Positions 43,954-51,688 of a stretch of 64,000 nucleotides of DNA are shown in pieces. Location: the NCBI RefSeq assembly GCF_019968905.1, contig NZ_CP079946.1, positions 3,782,001-3,846,000 on the forward strand, written 5' to 3'. The position numbers and the translations under genes are program-made. Numbering within the stretch: the stretch's first letter is position 1; each line of letters opens with the position of its first letter. The notes below the pieces were generated by a model. That model was given only the letters and a program-made list of their open reading frames with translations, was not told the origin of the DNA and made no database searches. This DNA is from Corallococcus sp. EGB. Lineage in GTDB: Bacteria > Myxococcota > Myxococcia > Myxococcales > Myxococcaceae.

Positions 43954-44916
43954 TCACTTCTCCAGGTCGCCGACGATCTTCTGGAAGGGCGACGGCTGGC
44001 CGGACAGCTTCTGGAAGAAGTTCCGGGCGTCGGTGCCCTCGTCGTAGTTCTGGAAGGCCACGTCGTTGCTGTTCTTCCCGTCAGGCTTCAGGCCCGAGTA
44101 GTCCGTGCGGGCCGGGAGGCCATGCTCGGCGCGGATGGCGTTCTCGGTCGGGTTGTTCTTCGTGTGCGGGGTGGGGCGCAGGCCGATGGTCTCGAACTCC
44201 TCCCGCAGGCGCAGGCGGTCGTCGACGGTCTCCTTCATGTCGGCCGAGTGCGACGGGTACTGCTTGAAGACGGCCGCGTCGGAGTGCTTGCTGGCGGCCA
44301 GGGGGCTCACCTGGAGGCCATTGGACGCGCGCCAGGCGTGGACCGACTCGTGGCCCAGGCTGTTGAAGCGCTGACCACCGCCGTTCTCGTTGTACTTGAC
44401 GTCGCTGGCCGTGCCGGCGCCGGGCTGGCCGTCGAAGCGGTACGCCGGGCGGGTGGACGACAGCGTGCCGTCGTTGCGGGGCACATGCGAGTTGGGCAGC
44501 GCCGAGTTGCGGCCCGAGTAGACGTCCATCGCCGTCAGCGGCTGGCGCAGCGTGCCCGTGGCGCCGGGGTTCACGGCCTGGGTGCGGCCGTTGATGTCAT
44601 TCAGCATCTGGTTGCCCACGGGCTTGCTCGTGAGGCGGTTGGTGGAGTTGCGCACGTCCTGCGTGAAGTCCGCGAACTGCGCGCCCGTCTGCCCGCTGTC
44701 ACGGCGGGTCCGGATGCCCTGGAGCTTGGGGTCCACCACGCCGTAGTCGGCGGGCTTGAGGTTGTTCTTGCCCGACTGAAGCTGCGCGGGCGTGACGGGG
44801 GGCTTCGGCTTCGCGGTCTCGGGCCGGGCCGGCAGGCTGTCGCTGCGGGGGCGGGAGGTGGAGGGCGTGCCGGACAAGGAAGAGGGCTTGGAGAACGAAG
44901 AGGAGCGCAGCTTCAT
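43954..44916 (-). CDS. M91-type zinc metallopeptidase, NleD/effector-like
   Basis: A 320-residue protein with a long polar, Ser/Pro-rich N-terminus (1-60) and a HExxH zinc site at 189-193 (LGHESVHAW). The later TENAIRAEHGLPARTDY segment also matches the M91 family, whose founder NleD is a bacterial type III effector that cuts host MAP kinases. The disordered N-terminus is consistent with a translocated effector, but no chaperone or secretion gene is nearby. Start 44916 has GAGG 9 bases upstream. In a predatory bacterium this may act on eukaryotic or bacterial prey. Confidence 0.72.
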   Translation of the reverse strand: MKLRSSSFSKPSSLSGTPSTSRPRSDSLPARPETAKPKPPVTPAQLQSGKNNLKPADYGVVDPKLQGIRTRRDSGQTGAQFADFTQDVRNSTNRLTSKPVGNQMLNDINGRTQAVNPGATGTLRQPLTAMDVYSGRNSALPNSHVPRNDGTLSSTRPAYRFDGQPGAGTASDVKYNENGGGQRFNSLGHESVHAWRASNGLQVSPLAASKHSDAAVFKQYPSHSADMKETVDDRLRLREEFETIGLRPTPHTKNNPTENAIRAEHGLPARTDYSGLKPDGKNSNDVAFQNYDEGTDARNFFQKLSGQPSPFQKIVGDLEK

Positions 44917-45073
44917 GGGAGGCCTCGGAAGTGGAGTGCAGCGACGGACCACCCCTACTGCACCCCGCGTGCCCACCATCTCGCGGCCCTGGAGCCCAGA
45001 GGCCCTGCCTGGTTTCAGGGGGTTACGTCGAAGCAGGACCGCTTTCCGGAGGCGGCCCTGGTGACTGGCGTCG

Positions 45074-45103
45074 GGGGCCTGATGGCTGGAGACATCAGGC
45101 CCC
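45074..45103 (-). terminator. Strong terminator after glutathione S-transferase gene
   Basis: GGGGCCTGATG (45074-45084) pairs perfectly with CATCAGGCCCC (45093-45103) across an 8-base loop, in the 293-bp gap between the transferase and M91 genes, both on the minus strand. Nothing else is seen in the gap. Confidence 0.7.
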
Positions 45104-45209
45104 GAAACGCTCGTGACAGCGACCCCATGGGACCATCGCAGCTCTGCGTCGGGCTCGCGCTACTTCCGTGGCAGCACGAGGCCTGGTGTGAAATTGACAA
45201 TGATATCGG

Positions 45210-45833
45210 TCAAGGCGATGGCGCTTTGAGGACCTCGGTGATGCGCAGGTGGCGGGGCTGGGCCTGCACCCGTTCGAACCAGGCGCGGATGGCGGGGTAG
45301 CGGCCCAGGTCGAACCGGCCCTCCTCCGCCACGTGTGTGTACGCATAGAGCGCGATGTCCGCGAGGCTGTAGTGCTCGCCCGCGAAGAAGGGGCGCTTGC
45401 GCAGCTCGCCCTCCATGACGTCGAGCGCGGCGTAGCCCTTCTGGATGCGCTCCTCCAGCTCCTTCTCCTTGCCGGCAGGGACACCAAAGAAGGTGAGCCA
45501 CGCCCGGGCGACGGCGATGTAGGGCTCGTGGCTGTACTGCTCGAAGAACATCCACTGGAGCATCCGCGCCCGCTCCAGCCGGTCGGCGGGAATGAAGGGC
45601 GTGCCCTCGGCGAAGTACCAGAGGATGGCATTGGACTCGGCGAGGAAGACCCCGGGCTCCAGCTCCACGGTGGGCGTCCGGGCAATGGGGTTCATCGCCT
45701 TGAACTCCGGCGTGCGCGTCTCTCCCGCGGAGAGATCCACCTCCCGCGTCTCGAACGGGATCGCGAGCTGATGCAGCAGCAGGCGGACCTTGTAGCAATT
45801 CCCAGAGGGGTTGAACTGGTAGAGCTTGATCAT
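45210..45833 (-). CDS. Glutathione S-transferase
   Basis: A 207-residue GST. The N-terminal thioredoxin-like domain has LYQFNPSGNCYKVRLLL (SGNCYKV at the active site) and the GSH-binding LAESNAILWY; the helical C-terminal domain has YSLADIALYAYTHVAEEG. MIKLYQF at 45833 is the conserved start. It conjugates or reduces electrophiles with glutathione. Confidence 0.9.
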   Translation of the reverse strand: MIKLYQFNPSGNCYKVRLLLHQLAIPFETREVDLSAGETRTPEFKAMNPIARTPTVELEPGVFLAESNAILWYFAEGTPFIPADRLERARMLQWMFFEQYSHEPYIAVARAWLTFFGVPAGKEKELEERIQKGYAALDVMEGELRKRPFFAGEHYSLADIALYAYTHVAEEGRFDLGRYPAIRAWFERVQAQPRHLRITEVLKAPSP

Positions 45834-45959
45834 GGGCGGTGAGCCTACCCCCATGAGAGCCCCCGCGTTGACGACGCTTTACGCTTCACCCGGTGGCGTG
45901 CTTGTCTCCCACCCGCTGTCAGGGGCTATGGCGAGCGAGCTTCAGCCTGGGAGACGCGC

Positions 45960-46187
45960 ATGGAGCAAACCGGTCGGAAGAAGAGGGTGGGGCGCGTCAA
46001 TGCCCTGGTGATTGCTCTGTTGGTGGGTGGGGCAGCCCTCGCGGTTGTGGCGCTCCTGGGTTATGGGCTGCGAGAACCCCATTACTACCCCTGTGATTCT
46101 CTCAAGTGCGACATGAGCTGCCTTTTCGTGGAGGGAAGGTTGAGCAGCGCCACGTGCATCTACGGGGAATGTAGCTGCGGCCACTGA
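45960..46187 (+). CDS. Small membrane-anchored Cys-rich protein
   Basis: A 75-residue protein with a basic N-terminus, one membrane helix (ALVIALLVGGAALAVVALLG) and a short exposed tail with six Cys (CDSLKCDMSC, then ATCIYGECSC). The helix is preceded by Lys/Arg, so the tail faces outside. GGGAGA lies before the ATG. No family recognised; an unfused metal- or disulfide-containing tail. Confidence 0.65.
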   Translation: MEQTGRKKRVGRVNALVIALLVGGAALAVVALLGYGLREPHYYPCDSLKCDMSCLFVEGRLSSATCIYGECSCGH

Positions 46188-46338
46188 GGCCACCCACTCA
46201 TCGCGGCCCACGCGGCGCGGGGTTTATCGCGGAGGCGTTCAACCCGCATCATTTGCGGGGGGTTCTGTGAACGGATCGCCATGGGAGGACGTTGTCCCCG
46301 CTCTTCCGGCTCCGGTCCGTAGTAGGAACCCTCCTCCG

Positions 46339-47262
46339 ATGTCCAAACTCGACGACTCCTCGCTCTTGGAACTGCTGGACCTGACGTTCGACGCGCTCTG
46401 TGCAACCCGCGTCTCGGATTGGGTGGACCCCGACCGGGTTCTCGCCGCGGTCGACCTCGCCCTGACGCCCGAGCGGGTGACGGCCTGGCACTCCCGTCTG
46501 GCGGTCCCCCTGCGCACGCGCCTGCTCGAACGCGCGGCGAAGAGCCGCATCAAGCTGGGCGCGTGGCTCCCCGCCGAGGCCACCGCGTCCCTGACGGCGC
46601 TCCTGGGCCAGCCGGTGCGCCTGCCCCGCAAGGCCATCGACGAGATGGTGGCGTCCGAGCAGGTGCGGGAGACCGTGCGCACCACGCTCCAGGAGACCCT
46701 GTCGTCCCTGGTGAGCAAGGTCATCTCGGGCGCTCCGGGAGTGGGCGGCGGCGGGCTGCGGGACGCGCTGAGCTGGGGCGCGCGAGCGGCGGCCTCGGCG
46801 GGAAAGGGGATCCTGGGAGGCCTGGGCGGCAGCTTGCAGGACCGGGTGCGCGAGGTCATCGATGGCTCCATGGCCATGGTGCAGCGGCGGATCGCCGAGC
46901 GGCTCGCCAGCGAGGAGACCGCCCGCGCCCTGGGGGCCCGGCGCCAGAAGATCTTCCTCTCCACCCTGGAGAAGACGGAGGCCGAGGCCGCGCAGGCGCT
47001 GAACCAGGTCCCCCACGAGCACCTCGACGCCCTGGTGCCCCAGGTGATTGCGCACAACGTCGCGCGCCCCGAGGTGCGCGAGGGATTGAAGGCCGAGCTC
47101 CACGCCGTCCTGGAGGACCTGTCACGGCACACCGTGGGGGAGCTGCTCGAACAGGCCGGGCTGCGTGACGCGACACGCCAGTGGCTGCATGCACATGGGC
47201 TGCCCTTCGCGCGCACGCTGGCACACTCCGCCCCCTTCATCGCCTGGCGGTCACGCGTGTAG
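46339..47262 (+). CDS. Helical hypothetical protein
   Basis: A 307-residue, almost fully alpha-helical protein with a Gly-rich break in the middle (GAPGVGGGGLRDAL, GILGGLGGSL). It starts at ATG 46339; a GTG at 46267 is possible but adds a Pro-rich stretch. There is no signal, no membrane helix and no recognised domain. Amphipathic helices with the central Gly hinge suggest membrane association, but that is speculative. Confidence 0.65.
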   Translation: MSKLDDSSLLELLDLTFDALCATRVSDWVDPDRVLAAVDLALTPERVTAWHSRLAVPLRTRLLERAAKSRIKLGAWLPAEATASLTALLGQPVRLPRKAIDEMVASEQVRETVRTTLQETLSSLVSKVISGAPGVGGGGLRDALSWGARAAASAGKGILGGLGGSLQDRVREVIDGSMAMVQRRIAERLASEETARALGARRQKIFLSTLEKTEAEAAQALNQVPHEHLDALVPQVIAHNVARPEVREGLKAELHAVLEDLSRHTVGELLEQAGLRDATRQWLHAHGLPFARTLAHSAPFIAWRSRV

Positions 47263-47389
47263 GCGACGAAAGCGCAATGCGAGGAAAACTGCACCCGCGC
47301 TGATGGGTGAGCGATTCGGGCTGCGGCACCGTCATTCCAAAGCAAGACAAACTCTGCTAGGATTTGAGAATCACCCCGACGGAGGACGC

Positions 47390-47647
47390 ATGCGAGCAAG
47401 CATTGTCTGTGGTCTGGTGGCGACGGCGCTGATGGTGGGTTGTGGCGCACCCGTGGAGCAGGAAGAGGAACCCCAGTTGGGCACGCAGGAGTCTCCGATT
47501 CCTGACTGCTCCGGCTATCACGACGCAATCAATTACTACAGCGATGCAGCCCATACGACCCTGATCGGGATCAAGGGGTGCTACTGCGGCTCGTGGTCCA
47601 CCTGGGGCAGGACGTCGGCCTTCTCCGAACCCAATCTGGACTGCTAG
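47390..47647 (+). CDS. DUF6289-like small lipoprotein
   Basis: The ATG at 47390 has GGAGG upstream and yields a signal with lipobox VGC (Cys18). The 85-residue protein ends with YYSDAAHTTLIGIKGCYCGS followed by WSTWGRTSAFSEPNLDC, the pattern of the DUF6289 family of small secreted proteins with a C-terminal Cys. Function is unknown. Confidence 0.72.
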   Translation: MRASIVCGLVATALMVGCGAPVEQEEEPQLGTQESPIPDCSGYHDAINYYSDAAHTTLIGIKGCYCGSWSTWGRTSAFSEPNLDC

Positions 47648-47727
47648 GCGGTCTGTCGCGGGAACCTGCGGGAGCTGGACCCCGCGGACAGGCTCTCGTC
47701 GCTGTCGGCGGCGAGGGCTGCGATAGG

Positions 47728-47748
47728 GCCGCGACGGAGAACGTCGCG
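47728..47748. terminator. Terminator between converging transcripts
   Basis: CCGCGAC (47728-47734) pairs with GTCGCGG (47742-47748) over a 7-base loop, in the 135-bp gap between the lipoprotein gene and the end of the peptide-export operon. Confidence 0.5.
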
Positions 47749-47782
47749 GTGGCGCTCGATGTCTCTCAATCGCCCCAGCGCG

Positions 47783-48223
47783 TCAGAGCCGCACGACGGC
47801 GATGAGGGTCTCCGCGTCGATGTAGCCCAACTGCCGTGAGTCCTGGCTCACTGCATTGTCTCCCGACACCACCACCTTGCCGGGAGGGACGCGCGTCTGG
47901 CTGTCTGCGCCGAGGGCTGCCCGGGCCCAGTCCGGCACCGGGTCTCCCGCCACGGCAGCCACCCGCTTGACGAGATAGGGGAGCGCTTCGTCGCCCAGCG
48001 TCGCGCGCTGCGCCGCGGGCATCCGGAAGACGACGATATCTGAACGCGCATGGCCGTTTGAACGGTCCAGCCGCCTCGCGACGAGCCGCTGCCCGTCATG
48101 CAGCGTGGGCGACATGCTGTTGCCTTGCACCGCGACGACCATCCAGCGGCGTCGCGCCCAGGACGCGACCCCGGCCCCCGCCACGAGAAGCGCGGCCCCC
48201 AGGCCCATCGCCATGAGCATCAT
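47783..48223 (-). CDS. S26-family signal peptidase (dedicated, last gene of peptide cassette)
   Basis: A 146-residue membrane protease with one N-terminal helix, catalytic Ser36 in GNSMSPT, catalytic Lys86 in YLVKRV, and the SGDN/SQDSRQLG box of type I signal peptidases. It is much shorter than housekeeping LepB (no second large domain). Its ATG overlaps the stop codon of the exporter gene (ATGA at 48220-48223), so it is translationally coupled. It is the obvious protease for the leader of the Cys-rich peptide at the other end of the operon, since the exporter has no peptidase domain. Confidence 0.87.
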   Translation of the reverse strand: MMLMAMGLGAALLVAGAGVASWARRRWMVVAVQGNSMSPTLHDGQRLVARRLDRSNGHARSDIVVFRMPAAQRATLGDEALPYLVKRVAAVAGDPVPDWARAALGADSQTRVPPGKVVVSGDNAVSQDSRQLGYIDAETLIAVVRL

Positions 48224-50085
48224 GCGACCTCCTTCGGGCTCGCCCGTGATGCGACGCGCGCGTCCTGATAGCCGCTCGCCTGGAGCGTGAACAGGCGCGC
48301 GTACTCGCCGCCCATCGCCATCAAGGCGTCATGCGAGCCCTGCTCGATGATCTGGCCCTCGGAGAGGACGAAGAGGGTGTCCGCGCTTCGCAGCGCGCTC
48401 ATCCGGTGGGAGATGAGCAGCCGTGCCCGCCCCTCCCCGTGTCGCGCGAGGGTCCGGTGGATGTGGAACTCGGCGGCGGCGTCCAGGCCGGAGCTGGGCT
48501 CGTCCAGCACCAGCAGGTCGACGTCCTCGCGCATCAGGGCCCGCGCCAGCGCCAGTCGCTGCCACTGGCCTCCGGAAAGCGAGACGCCCACCGGCATGTC
48601 CTCGTCCTCCCCTTCGAGCACGCGGCTCAGCAGCGTGTCGTAACCCGAGGGGAGCGAGGCGAGCTTTTCGTCGATCTCCGCCAGCCGCGCCACGTCGCGG
48701 ATTCGCGCCGCGTCCTTCAGCCGGTCCAGGTCCCCCAGGCCGATGTTCTCCGCCGCGGTGAAGTCATACGTCATGAAGTCCTGGAAGGTCGCCGTCATCC
48801 GCCGCCGCAGCGCTCTGGCATCCAGCTCGCGGACGTCCACTCCGTCCCAGAGGACCTGGCCGCGCTCCGCGTCATGGAGGCGGCACAGCAGCTTCACCAG
48901 CGTGCTCTTGCCGGCACCGTTGACGCCAACGAGCCCTACCGAGCCCCCCGCTGGAATGAAGAGGCTCACCCCCCGCAGCACCCATGGACCGCCGGCGTCG
49001 TAGCGGAACCAGACGTCGCGCAGCTCCACGCCGTGCCGCAGCCGCGCCACCGGGCGCGACGCCTCCGGCGCGCGGACCGGCAGGTCGATGATGTCGAGGT
49101 AGTTCTTGAAGGTCTGGACGCTGCGGCTCGCGAACTCGACCTGCGAGAGGAGCCCGTTGAAGGCGCCCTGGATGCCCGCCACGGCCGCGAGGAAGAGCGA
49201 GACATCTCCAATCTGGAGCCGCCCCTGGAGCGCGCCCCGGGCGACGATGAAGGCCCCGGCCGCCGCCACTCCGGCGGTGAGCACCGACAGCGCCGCCTGC
49301 ACGGCCAGCCCCTTGCGGGTCACGGCCATTTCGCGGTCCGCCGCCTTGCGCAGCGATGCCACCATCCGCTCCAGCAGCAGTTCCCCCAGTCCGAACAGCC
49401 GGCTCTCTTTTGCCGCCCGCACGTCCACCAGCAGCGAATGGTAGAAGTCGCGCCAGCGATATGTCGGCACCAGTGCCGCTGACAGCTCCACCAGCCACCG
49501 GCTGCGCACGAGCTGGGCCATGAGAGCCACGCCCCCCGCCACCACCAGCAACAGCGCCATGGGGGGCGACACCGCCAGGACCACGGCGCTCAGCGTCCCC
49601 ACCGACACCAGCATGCGAAGGATGGCCCTGACGAACTCGATGAGCTGCTGGGGCGCGTCCCGGGCGGCCTCCTCCGCGAGCCGCAAGCGGCCATGGAAGG
49701 CGGGATCCTCGAAGTGGTGCAGGCCCTCCAGGGCCGCCACCTTCGCGAAGAGGGAGCGCTCGACCTCGAGGGTGACGCCCCAGCGAATCACTCCGGACAG
49801 GTACTCGGAGACGTTGAGGATGGCCATGGAGCCGCCGGCCACCGCGGCGGCGCCCACCGCCAGCGTGAGCGCCCGCTGCGGGTCGGCGAGGGCCCCGCGG
49901 CCCAGCTCATCCAGCAACGCCTTGGTGAGCCAGCCGCCCACGGCGGCCACGGACCCGGTGCACACCGTGAGGAGGAAGGCGAACCCGGACGCCAGCGGCG
50001 CCGCGCGCCACTGGAGCGTCACGGCCGCGCCCACCGTGCGCGACACCTCGCGCAGGAGCCCCCGCTCCCCGTGCGGCTGGCTCAT
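48220..50085 (-). CDS. ABC exporter, half-transporter type without peptidase domain
   Basis: A 621-residue fusion of six membrane helices (about 25-320) and an ATPase domain with Walker A GVNGAGKST, signature LSGGQWQRLAL, Walker B LLVLDEPSS and H-loop LISHR. There is no N-terminal C39 peptidase, so it is not a self-contained bacteriocin processing transporter. The start at 50085 overlaps the stop of the thioredoxin gene (ATGA), and its end overlaps the signal peptidase gene. Likely a homodimer that moves the peptide, or its precursor, across the inner membrane. Confidence 0.9.
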   Translation of the reverse strand: MSQPHGERGLLREVSRTVGAAVTLQWRAAPLASGFAFLLTVCTGSVAAVGGWLTKALLDELGRGALADPQRALTLAVGAAAVAGGSMAILNVSEYLSGVIRWGVTLEVERSLFAKVAALEGLHHFEDPAFHGRLRLAEEAARDAPQQLIEFVRAILRMLVSVGTLSAVVLAVSPPMALLLVVAGGVALMAQLVRSRWLVELSAALVPTYRWRDFYHSLLVDVRAAKESRLFGLGELLLERMVASLRKAADREMAVTRKGLAVQAALSVLTAGVAAAGAFIVARGALQGRLQIGDVSLFLAAVAGIQGAFNGLLSQVEFASRSVQTFKNYLDIIDLPVRAPEASRPVARLRHGVELRDVWFRYDAGGPWVLRGVSLFIPAGGSVGLVGVNGAGKSTLVKLLCRLHDAERGQVLWDGVDVRELDARALRRRMTATFQDFMTYDFTAAENIGLGDLDRLKDAARIRDVARLAEIDEKLASLPSGYDTLLSRVLEGEDEDMPVGVSLSGGQWQRLALARALMREDVDLLVLDEPSSGLDAAAEFHIHRTLARHGEGRARLLISHRMSALRSADTLFVLSEGQIIEQGSHDALMAMGGEYARLFTLQASGYQDARVASRASPKEVA

Positions 50086-50603
50086 GTCAGGACTTCGTGG
50101 AGGTAGTGCCCCGAGGCCGCGACCACGCCCTTGTCGACGAGGACGAGCGTGGGATAGCCCGCCTGTTTGATGGCCCGCGTGACGGAGTCGCCCTCGGACA
50201 GCAATGCCACCCGGGCCAGGTGCTTCAATGACGCACCCAGTGCCACCGTGTCCGGGTCGCCAGGGTCTCCTTCGATGAACGCCATGAGCGGTATTCCGGG
50301 AGGTGACTCGAGCAGCTGCTTGCGCACCGAGGCGCAAGGCCGGCAGCCCGCGGCGAAGAAGCCGACCAGCGTCCTTCCCTCCCGCAGGGCGGCATCCGTA
50401 AAGGCCTCGCCCTCCACGGTGGTGGCCTCGAAGCGGCCGACCGTCTCCCCCTTCTGGGGCAACGCCGGGTCGCGCAGGACGACCTGGTTGGCCACCATCT
50501 CCTGAAGCGTGCGCAGCCGACCGACGAGCGCGAGGGTCAGCAACAGGTTGGCCACCACCAGCACGGCGAGGACGACACCCCCCACGACAAGCGTTTCGAC
50601 CAT
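50082..50603 (-). CDS. MauD/TlpA-type membrane-anchored thioredoxin-like protein
   Basis: A 173-residue protein with one N-terminal helix (about 5-30) and a thioredoxin fold outside: FEATTVEGEAF opening, redox motif GCRPC (Cys87, Cys90) and the cis-Pro loop AGYPTLVLVD. This resembles MauD and TlpA, which handle disulfides in the periplasm. It starts 8 bases after the end of the MauE-like gene and overlaps the exporter gene. With MauE it could build the three disulfides of the six-Cys peptide. Confidence 0.85.
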   Translation of the reverse strand: MVETLVVGGVVLAVLVVANLLLTLALVGRLRTLQEMVANQVVLRDPALPQKGETVGRFEATTVEGEAFTDAALREGRTLVGFFAAGCRPCASVRKQLLESPPGIPLMAFIEGDPGDPDTVALGASLKHLARVALLSEGDSVTRAIKQAGYPTLVLVDKGVVAASGHYLHEVLT

Positions 50604-50611
50604 CGGCTGCC

Positions 50612-51163
50612 TCAGTCTCGTCGGGTTCGCGACAACGCAGCCAGCGACTGCGGTCCTTGAAACAAGAACACCAGATCATCCCAGCGCGTGACGAAGAGCC
50701 CCGCCAGGGCGCCGACCGTCCCCGCGATGACGCCCATTCCCACCGCCAGCCCACCCGAGGCGGCCGGATGGCTCACCGCTCCGATGGCCGTGATGGCCAG
50801 CAACAGCCCATTGCGAACCAGGTGCGCCGCGCTGACGGGAGCGTTGCTGGCGCCGAAGCACCGGCACGCGACCTTCTTTCCCCGGCGAATCACCCACGCG
50901 AGCCCCAGCGTGAAGCCCGCCAGCAGCAGCAGCGCCAGCAGGTACCCCGCCCCCATGCCCACCAGGAGCAGCAGCGCGGAGGCGGCTTCCGCCAGGATCA
51001 ACGTGGCCGCCAGCGGCGCCCCGGCCAGAAAGCGCGGAAGGCCAAAGTTCTCCAGTGTCTGGATGAAATCTTCAAAGGGTTTGCGCCCGCGCGCCTTTCC
51101 CAACGCGGCGAGCGCGAACACGATGGCCAGCATCAGTCGACAGCCTAGATTGACCGCGTTCAA
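50612..51163 (-). CDS. MauE/DoxX-type redox membrane protein
   Basis: A 183-residue protein with four to five membrane helices and a Cys pair in VACRCFG (Cys100, Cys102), the signature of MauE-like proteins that pair with a thioredoxin-like MauD partner. The start is read as TTG at 51163 with GAGGG six bases upstream; an internal ATG at 51133 is the alternative. In methylotrophs MauE is required to fold a subunit with six disulfides, which fits the peptide upstream. Confidence 0.82.
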   Translation of the reverse strand: MNAVNLGCRLMLAIVFALAALGKARGRKPFEDFIQTLENFGLPRFLAGAPLAATLILAEAASALLLLVGMGAGYLLALLLLAGFTLGLAWVIRRGKKVACRCFGASNAPVSAAHLVRNGLLLAITAIGAVSHPAASGGLAVGMGVIAGTVGALAGLFVTRWDDLVFLFQGPQSLAALSRTRRD

Positions 51164-51187
51164 CGGAAGCCCTCGTGAAAACCGCGA

Positions 51188-51212
51188 CTGGACGTGAATG
51201 GCTCACATCCAG
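51188..51212 (-). terminator. Weak hairpin between precursor peptide and processing genes
   Basis: CTGGACGTGA (51188-51197) pairs with TCACATCCAG (51203-51212), 10 bp with one wobble and a 5-base loop; on the transcribed strand the stem is followed by TTTT. It lies in the 69-bp gap after the peptide gene. A leaky terminator here would give more precursor mRNA than processing mRNA, as in many bacteriocin operons. Confidence 0.5.
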
Positions 51213-51232
51213 CCGTGGTCATGAAGCAGGAA

Positions 51233-51388
51233 TCAGCAGACAGTGGACTTGACGCAGGGCCCGGTGCAGCTGTGGGACAGCCCCTTGGCGGTACAGCACT
51301 CGCCGTGGTTCGGAACACAGGCACCTGCGGGAAGCTCGGACAGGAACAACTTCAAGAAGCGGTCACTCAACGCCTTGAGGATCTTCAT
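51233..51388 (-). CDS. 51-residue six-cysteine precursor peptide
   Basis: Read directly from the minus strand. The N-terminal 23 residues (MKILKALSDRFLKLF then LSELPAGA) are an amphipathic leader with charged residues within the hydrophobic stretch, unlike a standard Sec signal. It ends AGA, a good type I signal peptidase site, immediately before Cys24. The core has Cys at 24, 31, 32, 41, 45 and 51 (C-x6-CC-x8-C-x3-C-x5-C), which would form three disulfides, as in small toxin or bacteriocin folds. The start has GGGAGA six bases upstream. It heads a five-gene operon with MauE-, MauD-, ABC- and signal-peptidase-like genes. I know of no family match; the name and role are inference. Confidence 0.72.
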   Translation of the reverse strand: MKILKALSDRFLKLFLSELPAGACVPNHGECCTAKGLSHSCTGPCVKSTVC

Positions 51389-51688
51389 GGTGTCTCCCTT
51401 TCGGTCTGCGCCGAGGGGAACCGTTCCCCCGGCGCGGTCTGGAGACTACCTCCTGATGCGAATGTTATGAAAGGGGGGTTTCTCGTAATTCTGGCTTTTA
51501 TGGGATGGCGCGTCATCCCTGTGCTCGTCGTGGACGCGGAGGCGGCGCAGCGGGTTCTCCCAGGCCAATCGCCCCCATGGACGCGCTCGCGCGGGCACTC
51601 GGAGGTTTTCTGGGACGGGGGACGGCTCGGTCCCTCCTTTCCCATGGCAGCTCGCTTTCCAATCCCTCGCCCCACCCAAGAGGCGTCC
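51389..51688. other. Divergent intergenic region, no gene
   Basis: A 300-bp space between the peptide operon (minus) and the LysM gene (plus). It should carry both promoters. It is less GC-rich around 51455-51500. An in-frame ATG at 51467 would extend the LysM protein with a hydrophobic leader (MKGGFLVILAFMGW), but what follows is not protein-like and there is no ribosome-binding site. No operator palindrome stands out. Confidence 0.5.

Noticed and set aside
51467..51688. Upstream ATG giving the LysM protein a hydrophobic leader
   Set aside because: No ribosome-binding site, and the 50 residues between the leader and the LysM motif are not protein-like. The ATG at 51689 has AAGAGG.
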